A DNA stretch of 64,000 nt from Rhizobium mongolense USDA 1844 (lineage in GTDB: Bacteria; Pseudomonadota; Alphaproteobacteria; Rhizobiales; Rhizobiaceae): NCBI RefSeq assembly GCF_000419765.1, contig NZ_ATTQ01000001.1, positions 186,115 to 250,114 of the forward strand, given 5' to 3'. Positions 1 to 8,847 of this stretch are shown piece by piece. Below the pieces are notes generated by a model that was not told the DNA's origin, did not search any database, and saw nothing but the letters and a program-made list of their open reading frames with translations. The translations under genes were made by a program, and so were the position numbers. Numbering within the stretch: the first letter of the stretch is position 1; each line of letters opens with the position of its first letter.

Positions 1-238
1 TGTAGACGCCTTCACGCTCAAGTTGCTCGCGGATGAAGCGGCCCATGTGCTCGTCGCCGACACGCGTGATGACGGCGCTCTTAAGTCCCAGCCGGGCGGC
101 GCCGCAAGCGATGTTTGTCGGACTGCCACCGATATACTTCCTGAAGGACCCCATGTCCTCGAGTCGGCCGCCAACCTGGGCGCCATAGAGATCAACCGAG
201 CTGCGGCCGATCGTGATTACATCCAGGGCTTTCTTCAT
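1..238 (-). CDS. iolC: 5-dehydro-2-deoxygluconokinase, N-terminal part
   Basis: Partial gene running off the left edge; 79 codons are visible. The protein begins MKKALDVITIGRSSVDLYGA and continues with GGSPTNIACGAARLG and the TRVGDEHMG segment, which are the N-terminal substrate-binding motifs of PfkB-type sugar kinases of the IolC group. IolC phosphorylates 5-dehydro-2-deoxygluconate in cytoplasmic myo-inositol breakdown. It lies 71 bp downstream of idhA on the same strand and is the last visible gene of that operon. The assignment to IolC rather than another PfkB kinase rests on the N-terminal sequence and the inositol dehydrogenase neighbour. Confidence 0.85.
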   Translation of the reverse strand, partial: MKKALDVITIGRSSVDLYGAQVGGRLEDMGSFRKYIGGSPTNIACGAARLGLKSAVITRVGDEHMGRFIREQLEREGVY

Positions 239-309
239 GACCGTTCCAGTCTTTTGATGCGAGGGATTGCGACGGGGAGAACTGGCCGTCCGCCCCGTCG
301 TGATAAGGA

Positions 310-1329
310 TCAGCCCAGTCGCACAGGCTGCTTCTTCGAGACCGACTCGATCGCGGCCAGCGCGATTGCCAATGCGTTGCGAGCGTCGATGCCGGTTGGT
401 TGATCGCCGATCTTCCTTTCCCGCACTGCGTTCACGAAGGAGGCGAGCTGCGCCGTATAGCCCTGCACGAAATGGTCGGTGTCGCGGCGCCAGGTGTCAT
501 TCGACACCCCGTCCTTGTCGAACAGCGTCATGCTGGAGCGACGGACATCACCCATCGTGACCATCCCGCCGGAGCCGAAGACTTCGCCGCGGATGTCGTA
601 ACCGTACATCGCGCAGAAGTTCGCCTCGGCGACGGCGATGGAACCATTGTCGAAACGAATGTTGACGACGGCCGTGTCGAGGAAGCCCTTTTCGCGAGCA
701 TCCGGGCGGACGAGAGCGTCAGCCATTGCGAATACTTCGACAGGGTTCGCGCCGGGGTTCAGCCACAGGAGGGTGTCGAAGTCGTGGATCAGCGTTTCGT
801 AGAAGATGGTCCAGAGAGGAATCTTGTCAGGATCGGCGCCGAACGGACCCGGATCGCGCGTCAGAGAACGGATGAGCTGCGGAGCGCCGACCTTGCCTGC
901 GTCGATAGCCGCACGGCCTTCCGAGAACGCCTGATCCCAACGACGGTTGAATCCGACCTGCAGAGGAACGCCCGCTGCCTTGGCAGCAGCAATGCCACGG
1001 TCTGCATCTTCGAGGGTCAGCGCCATCGGCTTTTCGCAGAAGATTGCCTTTCCGGCTTCCGCTGCTTGCACGAGAACATTGGTATGGAACCGAGCGGGCG
1101 TCGCGATGATAACGGCGTCCAGACCCGGCTGCGCGAGCATTGCGGCGACGTCGGTATAGGAAGCATCGACGCCGAGCTTGTCAGCAAGCTTCGCCGCCGC
1201 GCCCGGTGCGGGATCCGCGATTGCTACGAGTTCAGCATCCACGAGCCTCTTGGCTACGCTCTCGCCGTGGAAGGAGCCGATGCGTCCAGCACCGATGAGA
1301 CCGACGTTTACAGTTTTGACCTTGGCCAT
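310..1329 (-). CDS. idhA: Inositol 2-dehydrogenase, Gfo/Idh/MocA family
   Basis: Encodes 339 residues that would oxidise myo-inositol to 2-keto-myo-inositol with NAD, in the cytoplasm. The N-terminus MAKVKTVNVGLIGAGRIGSF holds the Rossmann dinucleotide motif; EKPM in the middle carries the conserved family lysine, and the HDFDTLLWL segment supplies the usual Asp/His active-site region. I chose the ATG at 1329 because it has an AGGAT-type ribosome site and gives the normal family length; the frame stays open further upstream but would run into the preceding gene. It sits 22 bp after the TIM-barrel gene and before iolC, which supports an inositol role. Other Gfo/Idh substrates cannot be excluded from sequence. 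Confidence 0.85.
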   Translation of the reverse strand: MAKVKTVNVGLIGAGRIGSFHGESVAKRLVDAELVAIADPAPGAAAKLADKLGVDASYTDVAAMLAQPGLDAVIIATPARFHTNVLVQAAEAGKAIFCEKPMALTLEDADRGIAAAKAAGVPLQVGFNRRWDQAFSEGRAAIDAGKVGAPQLIRSLTRDPGPFGADPDKIPLWTIFYETLIHDFDTLLWLNPGANPVEVFAMADALVRPDAREKGFLDTAVVNIRFDNGSIAVAEANFCAMYGYDIRGEVFGSGGMVTMGDVRRSSMTLFDKDGVSNDTWRRDTDHFVQGYTAQLASFVNAVRERKIGDQPTGIDARNALAIALAAIESVSKKQPVRLG

Positions 1330-1351
1330 GACTTGTATCCTGTGTGGGAAT

Positions 1352-2146
1352 TTAGAGAGTGAATGCTTCACGGAAGGCTGCGAGCGCGGCATCGGAATCT
1401 CCGGACGCCCAGGCTTCCATTCCGATCGGGCCGGAATAGCCCATGTTCTTCAAAGCCTTCGCGACGCCGTTCCAATTGACTTCGCCAGTGCCAGGCTCGC
1501 AGCGGCCGGGTACGTCGGCGACCTGGATCTCGCCGATCCATGGGAGTGACTTCCGGCACAGTTCGATCAGGTTCCCTTCGCCAATCTGCGCGTGATAGAG
1601 ATCGAGATTCAGGCGCAGGCGGGAATGGTTGATGCTGGAAACAAGCGCGAGCGTGTCCTCCGCGCGCCCAAACGGAACGCCCGGATGGTCGACGGGCAGG
1701 TTCAGGTTCTCGAGCGTGAAGACCACGTTCTCTTCCTCGGCCATGTCGACGATGCGACGTAGCGTGTCCTGCGCCTTGAGCCACATCGCTCCTGTCACGG
1801 CTTCGATCGGCTGAACCGGAAGGCCACGATCACCAAGACCTGTTCCATGGAGGTTGAGGCGCTGAACACCGAGACGCTTGCCCACCTGTGCGGTCTCACG
1901 CGCGGTCTTCAGCAGTTCATCCGCACCCTCGTCATCGATAAGACGGCCCGTAAGGTAGCCGTTCATGATGGTGAACGTCGCGCCCGTTGCTTCGAGCTTG
2001 GCAAGATCATGTTCCGGCCAGTTCCAAAGGCCTACTCCGAAACCGAGTTCCTTGAGACGCGACGCGCGCCACTCGATCGGCTTGTCCCGCCACAGCATCT
2101 CGGCGCAGGCGGCCAACGGAAACGTGGATTGTTTAGCATTGCTCAT
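1352..2146 (-). CDS. Sugar isomerase/epimerase TIM barrel, hydroxypyruvate isomerase-like
   Basis: A 264-residue AP-endonuclease-2-type TIM barrel. Recognisable metal and active-site stretches are TLENLN (conserved Glu), LRLNLDLYHAQ (Asp and His) and EIQVADVPGRCEPGTGEVNW, the last being typical of the hydroxypyruvate isomerase (Hyi/OtnI) branch; a C-terminal GMEAW supplies the second Glu. The protein starts MSNAKQSTFPLAACAEML after a GGGAAG ribosome site. Its position between the sugar ABC ATPase and idhA suggests an isomerisation step on a keto-sugar or inosose derived from the imported compound. An inosose isomerase (IolI-like) role is an alternative; the exact substrate is inference. Confidence 0.75.
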   Translation of the reverse strand: MSNAKQSTFPLAACAEMLWRDKPIEWRASRLKELGFGVGLWNWPEHDLAKLEATGATFTIMNGYLTGRLIDDEGADELLKTARETAQVGKRLGVQRLNLHGTGLGDRGLPVQPIEAVTGAMWLKAQDTLRRIVDMAEEENVVFTLENLNLPVDHPGVPFGRAEDTLALVSSINHSRLRLNLDLYHAQIGEGNLIELCRKSLPWIGEIQVADVPGRCEPGTGEVNWNGVAKALKNMGYSGPIGMEAWASGDSDAALAAFREAFTL

Positions 2147-2177
2147 TGGGGTGCTTCCCTAGATTTTGGGTATGAGT

Positions 2178-2206
2178 GTCCGGGGCCCGGCACCTTCGCG
2201 CCGGAC
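2178..2206 (-). other. Intercistronic stem-loop
   Basis: In the 83-bp gap between the ABC ATPase gene and the TIM-barrel gene there is an inverted repeat with GTCCGG/CCGGAC arms and a GC-rich interior that can fold further. No T-run follows it, so it is more likely an mRNA-stability or processing element within the operon than a full terminator. Confidence 0.35.
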
Positions 2207-2229
2207 CAAATTCGTGCATGTGGAAGTGA

Positions 2230-3018
2230 TCAGATCGTGCCGCCGAGTTCCGCAGAGATCGACTGAAGTTCCTTGCCACCAGCCATCAGGTTCTGAAGGC
2301 CATCAAGGTTGATCTCGTCCTTGGCGAACGTCCCGAGGGTCTTACCGCGGTTCAACGCTGTGAATCTGTTGCCCACGGCATAGGCATGGCGCACGTTGTG
2401 GGTGATGAAGATCACGCCCAGTCCGTTGTTTCGCACCTGGTCGATGTACTTCAGAACCATTGAGGTCTGTGCCACGCCGAGAGCGGATGTCGGCTCGTCG
2501 AGGATGAGAACCTTGGCACCGAAGTAGACCGCACGGGCGATTGCCACGCACTGGCGTTCGCCGCCTGAGAGAGTGCCGACAGCTTGGCCCGGCTCGCGAA
2601 CGTCAATTCCAATCTTCTTCATTTCTTCGCTGGTGATACGATCAGCGAATTCCATGTCCATGTACTTGAACGGACCAAAGCCCTTGAGCGGCTCGCGGCC
2701 CATGAAGAAGTTGCGCGTCACGGACATCAGCGGGATCATCGCAAGATCCTGGTAGACGGTGGCGATCCCTGCATCAAGCGCACCACGGGGTCCGTTGAAC
2801 GCGTGAGGCTTACCTTCGACCAGGAAGTCGCCCGACGTGGGCTTGAATACGCCGGACAGCGTGTTGATCAATGTCGACTTGCCCGCACCGTTGTCGCCAA
2901 GCAGGCAGAGCACCTCCCCTGCGTGGACACTCAGCGAAACGCCGTTGAGAGCGATGATCGATCCGAAATGCTTTACGAGATTCTTGACCTCGACGAGTGG
3001 CGTCTGAGTGTTGCTCAT
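2230..3018 (-). CDS. Sugar ABC transporter ATP-binding protein, single-domain (FrcA-like)
   Basis: A 262-residue ABC ATPase. Walker A is GDNGAGKST, the signature is LSGGERQ, Walker B is [11 protein letters not shown] and the H-loop is FITHN. Unlike the two-domain RbsA/XylG/MglA ATPases of this transporter class it has only one nucleotide-binding domain, as in rhizobial FrcA. The start codon is fixed by a TGATG junction with the permease stop (one base shared), so the two proteins are translationally coupled; the open frame extends far upstream inside the permease gene but is not needed. With the adjacent permease and binding protein it forms a CUT2-type carbohydrate importer, here probably for inositol or a related polyol. 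Confidence 0.9.
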   Translation of the reverse strand: MSNTQTPLVEVKNLVKHFGSIIALNGVSLSVHAGEVLCLLGDNGAGKSTLINTLSGVFKPTSGDFLVEGKPHAFNGPRGALDAGIATVYQDLAMIPLMSVTRNFFMGREPLKGFGPFKYMDMEFADRITSEEMKKIGIDVREPGQAVGTLSGGERQCVAIARAVYFGAKVLILDEPTSALGVAQTSMVLKYIDQVRNNGLGVIFITHNVRHAYAVGNRFTALNRGKTLGTFAKDEINLDGLQNLMAGGKELQSISAELGGTI

Positions 3019-4139
3019 CAGCGTTCTCCCGTCACGCGCTTGCGAATGATGTTGTTGAAGATGACCGCGGTGAGCAGCATGCCGCCGAGGAAAACCAGAT
3101 ACCAATCCTGGTCGATGGAGGTGTAGGTCAGGCCGATCAGGACCATGCCGAAGACGATGGACCCGAAGAACGCGCCGATTGCCGAGCCATATCCTCCGGT
3201 CAGGAGACATCCGCCGATGACCGCTGCGATGATTGCTTCGAACTCCTTCTGGAAGCCGCGGCGTGCATCTGTGGAGCCAGCGTCGAGGACGGTCAGAATG
3301 GCTACGAGAGTGGCGCACATGGCGGTGCCAATGAACAGCGTAGTCTTCACGCGAGCAACGGGGACACCGGACTTGCGCGCGGCCTTCGGGTCGCCGCCAG
3401 AGGCGAAGATCCAGTTGCCGAACCGTGTGCGGAGGAGAATCCACGTTGCGAACAGCGCAATGAAGACGAACCAGAGGATTTCCACCGGAATGCCGGGGAC
3501 CTTGGGCGCACCACTTGGGAAAGTCTCAATGATGCCGTTGCTTCCGAGCCAGGAAAACAGACCCGTGAAGGCGTCGCCGGAAAAGATCGGCGCAATCGGG
3601 CTGTCAGCGACAGCTTCCTTCATGCCGCGAAGCTGGGTTGCGCCGCCGCTCGCCCACTTCAGGCCCACGAGCGTCAGACCGCGGAGAATGAAGAGGAATG
3701 CAAGCGTGACGATGAACGACGGCAGGCCCGTCCGCATGGTGAGCTGAGCGTTGACGACACCAATGACCGCAGCGAATGCGAGCGCGATCAGGATAGCGAC
3801 GCTTAGCGGCAGATGAAGGACAACCAGGGCGGTACCGAAGACGAGGCCAGCGAACGCGACCATGGATCCAATGGAAAGGTCAAACTCGCCGCCAATCATC
3901 AGCAGCGCCGCACCAATCGCAAGGATTCCAAGCTGGGCTGCGGGAGCCATGAAGTTGACCACGCCTGCGAGCGTGAACATGGCGGGGTTGGCGGTGAAGA
4001 AGAAGAAGATCGTTACGAGAACCAGTCCTGCCACGGCGCCGAGTTCCGGGCGACGTGCGAGCGCGGTCATGGTCGAGACCTTCTTCAGGCGCTCGTCGGA
4101 TCGGGAAGCGGTCCCGTTCTGTTCGTTGGCCAGGGTCAT
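3018..4139 (-). CDS. Sugar ABC transporter permease (CUT2 type)
   Basis: A 373-residue integral membrane protein of the BPD_transp_2 family (RbsC/FrcC-like) with about ten hydrophobic segments. Family hallmarks are the [18 protein letters not shown] stretch and [14 protein letters not shown] followed by the late [19 protein letters not shown] segment that contacts the ATPase. There is an inserted periplasmic-facing section around residues 175-215. It follows the binding-protein gene after a 124-bp gap containing a strong stem-loop and is coupled to the ATPase gene by TGATG. It would be the inner-membrane channel of the importer in this inositol-type operon. Confidence 0.9.
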   Translation of the reverse strand: MTLANEQNGTASRSDERLKKVSTMTALARRPELGAVAGLVLVTIFFFFTANPAMFTLAGVVNFMAPAAQLGILAIGAALLMIGGEFDLSIGSMVAFAGLVFGTALVVLHLPLSVAILIALAFAAVIGVVNAQLTMRTGLPSFIVTLAFLFILRGLTLVGLKWASGGATQLRGMKEAVADSPIAPIFSGDAFTGLFSWLGSNGIIETFPSGAPKVPGIPVEILWFVFIALFATWILLRTRFGNWIFASGGDPKAARKSGVPVARVKTTLFIGTAMCATLVAILTVLDAGSTDARRGFQKEFEAIIAAVIGGCLLTGGYGSAIGAFFGSIVFGMVLIGLTYTSIDQDWYLVFLGGMLLTAVIFNNIIRKRVTGER

Positions 4140-4222
4140 GGTCGTACCTCAAAGATGAAGAGTTAGTCGTGCGCCACCTGTATCCGGTCAGACCGTATCG
4201 GGATCGGATGTCGGGCGATGAT

Positions 4223-4253
4223 GGCGGCCCCCGCAGGAGGGGCGGGAGCCGCC
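4223..4253 (-). other. Stem-loop between binding-protein and permease genes
   Basis: A GC-rich inverted repeat (GGCGGC ... GCCGCC outer arms with pairing continuing inward) lies just downstream of the binding-protein stop codon and upstream of the permease. Such hairpins are known in ABC operons, where they let the binding protein be made in excess over the membrane subunits. There is no T-run, so partial termination or 3' end protection is the likelier role. Confidence 0.5.
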
Positions 4254-4263
4254 TCGGGTCCGC

Positions 4264-5217
<954 letters not shown>

Positions 5218-5256
5218 TTTTCTCTCCTCCGATTCCGCCACTCCAAGGCGGTGAAA

Positions 5257-5337
5257 GCGCTACCGGGTGCATTGTTATTGCCACCGGGTGCAAACTCTCT
5301 TGCTACCGGGTGCAAAATAGTTTGCTACCGGGTGCAA
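5257..5337. promoter_or_regulatory. Array of four pseudo-palindromic operator-like repeats
   Basis: Four 16-bp units lie at 5257-5272, 5278-5293, 5300-5315 and 5322-5337. The two clearest are identical: TTGCTACCGGGTGCAA, with TTGC/GCAA arms round a CCGG centre; the second differs at one base and the first has a degenerate left arm. Spacing is 21-22 bp, two helical turns, so all units face the same side of the DNA. They occupy the divergent promoter region between the binding-protein gene and the LacI regulator. A pseudo-palindrome with central CG is what LacI-family proteins bind, so this is probably the control region for cooperative repression of the operon. Confidence 0.75.
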
Positions 5338-5398
5338 GCAGGTGCATATTATGTAAGAATGAGTTAAAAGCAAGCATTCATTTCATCGAAATCGCAAA

Positions 5399-5416
5399 AT
5401 GGAATATATGTTCCAT
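5399..5416. promoter_or_regulatory. 18-bp palindrome upstream of lacI-type gene
   Basis: ATGGAATATATGTTCCAT is a palindrome with one mismatched pair. It ends five bases before the GGGAGG ribosome site of the LacI-family gene and would overlap its promoter or leader. Its sequence is unrelated to the CCGG-centred array on the other side of the intergenic region, so it may be an autoregulatory site or bind a different protein. Confidence 0.5.
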
Positions 5417-5430
5417 TTTAGGGAGGCGGC

Positions 5431-6426
5431 ATGCGCAAAAGAGCAACGGCGAAGCAAGTGGCGGAGGCCGCAGGAGTATCGAAGTGGACAGTGATCCGCG
5501 CATTCACGCCCGGGGCCTCGATCACCGAAGAGAGCAAGCGCAAGGTGCTCGAAACCGCCGCAGCTCTCAATTACACTCCAAACCTACTCGCCAGGAGCCT
5601 TGCCACAAACACCACCGGACAGGTGGCGGTCTTCGTTGATGACTTCGCCAATCCCCAGAAGTTGCCATTCCTTGAGTCGCTGACTGAAAAGCTGCAGGCC
5701 GCTGGGCTCGTTGTGATGCTCATCAACATCAACAACCACTTCGACCACGTGAACGCGCTGCTTCATGCGGACCAACGGCAGGTGGACGCCATCATCCTTT
5801 TCGGCACGGCCTTTCGCGATGAGACTCTTACTGACCTTCAACTCGGCAACGGAATGCCACCGATGTTCGTGCTTGCACGAGATAGTCAGATCGAGGGTGT
5901 TCCTGCTGTTGTCTGCGACGCGGAACTCGCACTAAGGGAAATCGTCGATCACCTTCATGCGAAGGGCTACAAGCGTCCGGGCTTCATGAGCGGTGCGGCA
6001 GCACTCTCAACCGCATTGAGGCGTCGCCAGCACTTCGCCGAGTTCTGGGCGGAGAAGGGAGTAACGGATATCGCGCTTCTTTTCGCCGAGAAATATAGCG
6101 CCCCGGCCGGGGCCGCATCGATCAGGCGTTACCTCTCCGAGACCGCGGCTCAAGATCGTGTCGATGTACTCATGTGTGAGAACGATATTCTGGCTATCGG
6201 CGCCATGGACGAGATTCGCGGAAAGTTCGGCCTCAGAGTGCCCGAGGACATCGCAATCGTTGGCTTTGACAACTACGAATTGGGTGGTTCGTTTGCATAC
6301 GGTCTCACGACCTACGAGCAACCGCGCAACGAGATGGTCGATGTGGTCCTCAAGATGATCAAGGGAAAGATCGAGCCCGAAACGATCACGCTTCCTGGAA
6401 GGCTCATCGTGAGGCGATCCGCGTAA
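5431..6426 (+). CDS. LacI-family transcriptional regulator
   Basis: A 331-residue LacI-type regulator. The N-terminal helix-turn-helix is MRKRATAKQVAEAAGVSKWT with the hinge helix TPNLLARSLA, followed by a periplasmic-binding-protein-like effector domain (VAVFVDDFANP, ASP-like VDAIILFGT, and the C-terminal VPEDIAIVGFDN motif). The conserved VS..TV recognition-helix pattern is present as VSKWTVIRAF. The ATG at 5431 follows GGGAGG. It is divergent from the inositol-type operon with the operator array between, so it is the obvious local regulator; inducer identity is inferred to be inositol or a catabolite. Confidence 0.92.
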   Translation: MRKRATAKQVAEAAGVSKWTVIRAFTPGASITEESKRKVLETAAALNYTPNLLARSLATNTTGQVAVFVDDFANPQKLPFLESLTEKLQAAGLVVMLININNHFDHVNALLHADQRQVDAIILFGTAFRDETLTDLQLGNGMPPMFVLARDSQIEGVPAVVCDAELALREIVDHLHAKGYKRPGFMSGAAALSTALRRRQHFAEFWAEKGVTDIALLFAEKYSAPAGAASIRRYLSETAAQDRVDVLMCENDILAIGAMDEIRGKFGLRVPEDIAIVGFDNYELGGSFAYGLTTYEQPRNEMVDVVLKMIKGKIEPETITLPGRLIVRRSA

Positions 6427-6707
6427 AGCGAGGACTATTGTTGCGCGGGAACGTAGATCAATGTCGCGAGGAGCGTTGAGAGGAGCGGTATTGCACGCTT
6501 GTCCCAACGCTCATTGCGCTTTCACGGCCGTCCGACAGTAATCTATCGACTCGGTTGTCGTGATTTCAGATTTCTTGGTACCGCACGGCACCTTCGAGAT
6601 CAAGTCACGTGGCAGAAAGCTAGAAGAACACGCACGGGCTCGCGGTCGTCTCTTTGACCTCGCGGAAGCGCGGCTAGGCACCTCGAGCACAGATCTACGC
6701 AAAATCC
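6427..6707. other. Intergenic stretch without a recognisable gene
   Basis: Between the LacI gene and the SRAP remnant I find only short frames with no family resemblance. The stretch looks like degenerate accessory DNA. Confidence 0.4.
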
Positions 6708-6850
6708 GTCCTCGTGGTCCACAACGACGCTGGCGGGACACAAGTGGTTGAGGAGGCTCGCTGGGGGCTGGCGCCAGTTTAGCGAAAGCCTGGAGGCGAT
6801 CATGTTCAATGCCCGCATCGAAACGGTCGACATGCCTGACGGAAATCCAT
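6708..6850 (+). pseudogene. Remnant of SRAP (YedK/HMCES-type) protein
   Basis: The forward translation reads LVVHNDAGGTQVVEEARWGL then APV and an in-frame TAG, and in another frame IMFNARIETVDMPDG. The ARWGL and NARIET segments match the two conserved motifs of SOS-response-associated peptidases, which crosslink abasic sites in single-stranded DNA. The N-terminal catalytic Cys region and the C-terminal half are missing, and a stop plus a frame change interrupt what is left. This is a decayed fragment, not an expressed gene. Confidence 0.55.
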
Positions 6851-7473
6851 TACCAGTTAACCTTAGTTGCACTCCCGCCAGCCCTGCAACTCATTGTTAA
6901 ATACCGCCCAGCATGAATGCCGCAAGAAGCGGACTTTGGTCGATTGGGCAGAAGCCTTGAAACCTCGCGACCCAAGGCTCAGGTCCAGCCTTCGATGTTG
7001 AAACACTTATGCGTTGAGGAGACAGCCCATGACCGAGCTCGAACACGAAATCTGCGGTCTACTGCCGCTTGTAAAAATCTACCTGAAGAGCAATGACGGC
7101 GGTTATACTCCTGACGCCTATCGCGGCCACAGCAAATATCACCTGGTCGGCAATGTACTGGCAGCTACGTCTGACCGACCAAGGACAACGCATTGGTCCT
7201 CTTGGCGAGCATATAGCGCAATCGACTACAGCATTCTTTACTCTCCCGAGCTAAAGTCTATACGACCATGGTCGCTGGCAAGAAGATGGGCGCTATCCGG
7301 GTAACGACCGCAGCTGGCATTACCACGGTTCTCGATTTCCGCCCCGACGGCAAGCTTCTGCAGAGCGCTTTGTCACCCAGGAAGAAATCGCGCTGCCGGA
7401 CTTCCTGAACAATCGCTTAGGACAGATCTATGACCCCATAGGCGATCCGGCTGAAGCGCGCAGGGCAACTCCA
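6851..7473. other. Region with unassigned coding remnants
   Basis: Two short forward frames look protein-like but are not recognised: one from ATG 7029 (starts MTELEHEICGLLPLVKIYLK, to about 7304) and one around 7273-7440 that changes frame near 7365 (AIRVTTAAGITTVLDFRPDG, then RFVTQEEIALPDFLNNRLG). The frame break suggests a decayed gene. No function can be given. Confidence 0.3.
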
Positions 7474-7515
7474 CCGTGCCATACCCCTGACGATGTGCGT
7501 CGGGGTATGGCACGG
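7474..7515. other. Long perfect hairpin
   Basis: A 14-bp perfect inverted repeat (CCGTGCCATACCCC at 7474-7487 and its complement at 7502-7515) continues inward, after one bulged T, into a GACG/CGTC stem with an ATGTG loop. It starts four bases beyond the stop codon of the minus-strand gene ending at 7519. No T-run follows, so it is not a textbook intrinsic terminator; it could still protect the 3' end, or be a small mobile or REP-type element. Confidence 0.55.
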
Positions 7516-7518
7516 CCG

Positions 7519-8103
7519 CTAGACGAGCATCAATCGCAAGACCATATCGACAGTCTGCAACGCATCCTGAACGGTTTGGCCAAAGACCTCATTCCGGCTG
7601 TGGGCGAAGCTGTCGAGCTTTGTGCGTTGCGCTTCCATCAGGTCAGTTGCTTTCTCAAGAACCTCGACATCGGTTTCCGACCATCCCCGCGCCCTATTTC
7701 GAACAGCCAGCTTGTAGCGATCCCGCCTCGTGATCCTTCCATCATTCTGGGATGAGTAGTTTGGCTGCGCTCTGACCTCGGCGTCCGGCGCCAAAGCGTG
7801 GAAGACCTGATTGACAAGCTCGCGAGCCGAATGCGCTGCTTGCCTTTGAGCATCGGGCAGAGAGGAATTTGCGGCACGCCAAGCCCCCCGTCGCATCTCA
7901 ATGAAAGCTGGCGAAAGAGCGCCGAGCGCAGCATCCAACGGATCAAGCGCGCCGCGCTTCAAGGCTTCTCGGCCATCGTCCGTGATGACGCGCCACTCTT
8001 CCGGATTCGTCAGGTCACGGTACTCGGCAACAATAAGGCCCGCGTCTTGCAGTTCCCTTGCGCAGCGATATGCCTGGGCGCGCTCCTCGATATCGAAGGT
8101 CAA
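7519..8103 (-). CDS. Uncharacterised 194-residue protein, possibly truncated
   Basis: I do not recognise a named family with certainty. The N-terminal half (VAEYRDLTNPEEWRVITDDG) looks like a winged-helix fragment; the second half is helical, with ARELVNQVFHALAPDAEV, a GRITRRDRYKLAV patch and a final LDSFAHSRNEVF. This layout recalls the helical nuclease-associated domains found with abortive-infection and pPIWI systems, but that is a weak resemblance. The start at 8103 has no good ribosome site and lies against the broken end of the adjacent hydrolase remnant, so the N-terminus may have been lost. A long hairpin follows the stop codon. Confidence 0.5.
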   Translation of the reverse strand: MTFDIEERAQAYRCARELQDAGLIVAEYRDLTNPEEWRVITDDGREALKRGALDPLDAALGALSPAFIEMRRGAWRAANSSLPDAQRQAAHSARELVNQVFHALAPDAEVRAQPNYSSQNDGRITRRDRYKLAVRNRARGWSETDVEVLEKATDLMEAQRTKLDSFAHSRNEVFGQTVQDALQTVDMVLRLMLV

Positions 8104-8117
8104 GCCCGGCTCGAGTT

Positions 8118-8753
8118 CGCGTTCAAGGTCGCCGACACTGGCTGGCGCTGGAGTCCTTGCGCCAGATGGCCATCCGCAACGACGGACTGCCGAGCAAGTT
8201 CAAGAATGTCATGCTGGCGGCGGCCGATGTCGATGTAGACGTCTTCCGCTCGCAGATTATCGATATGGGCAAGCAGCGTCCACGATTCACGCTCTTTGTC
8301 TCGCGCCGGGTCTGGGGCAATGTCTCCCGATTGGGAGCAATCGATCCGGAGCAGTCGCCCTACAAGGAGGAAATGGCAGCCAACGACATAACGGTCATCG
8401 ACCTTACCAAGGTCAAGGCTGGCGACAGACTGCATCATAGCAAGTTTGCCGAGTCACCGGAGATCGTTCAACTGATCGGCGCGCGCCTGTCTTCCGGTCA
8501 GGCATTGACCGACAGCCGACTGGGACTTGGCGATCATATTGTGGCGGCCACCGCAGGTGCGGCGCACACCGTCGGCGCTGCGGCAGGGCTGGTTGTTTCC
8601 GCCCCCGTCGCGGTCCTCGACCAGAACACCAGGCAAAATTATGCCCATCATGTCGAAACTCTGGGGATGTCCGTATCCGGTGGGGGGAGCAGTAGAACAG
8701 CCGCCAACAATTGCAATGCCAAAGTCCCAGGGACAAAGGACTGCCGCCAATAG
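8118..8753 (+). pseudogene. C-terminal remnant of alpha/beta hydrolase (DUF900)
   Basis: From about 8135 the forward frame reads WLALESLRQMAIRNDGLPSK, then VMLAAADVDVDVFRSQI, RFTLFVS, RVWGNVSRLGAIDP and LHHSKFAESPEIVQLIGARL, and ends near 8753. These are the second half of DUF900-type alpha/beta hydrolases, with the acid residue in the VDVDVF region and the final His in the LHHSKF region. The N-terminal half with the nucleophile elbow is absent: the sequence changes abruptly at about 8120, where the opposite-strand gene begins. From memory of the family, several residues are also missing between TLFVS and RVWG. It is probably non-functional. Confidence 0.65.
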
Positions 8754-8847
8754 GGGCCGATGGGGACTGCCGAGGCGGAAATAGAGATCTGAATGCAATG
8801 AGGGTCGGAATGTTCGACGCAGGCGGAACTGCGCCTTCTTGCGGGAC

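Noticed and set aside
400..1362. Long forward open frame (320 codons) opposite idhA
   Set aside because: Shadow of the high-GC idhA gene; translation has no family character and no ribosome site.
3019..3444. Upstream extension of the ABC ATPase frame
   Set aside because: Lies inside the permease gene; the TGATG junction fixes the ATPase start at 3018.
5257..5347. Repeats as a CRISPR array
   Set aside because: Units are short pseudo-palindromes with 5-6 bp spacers in a divergent promoter; no cas genes.
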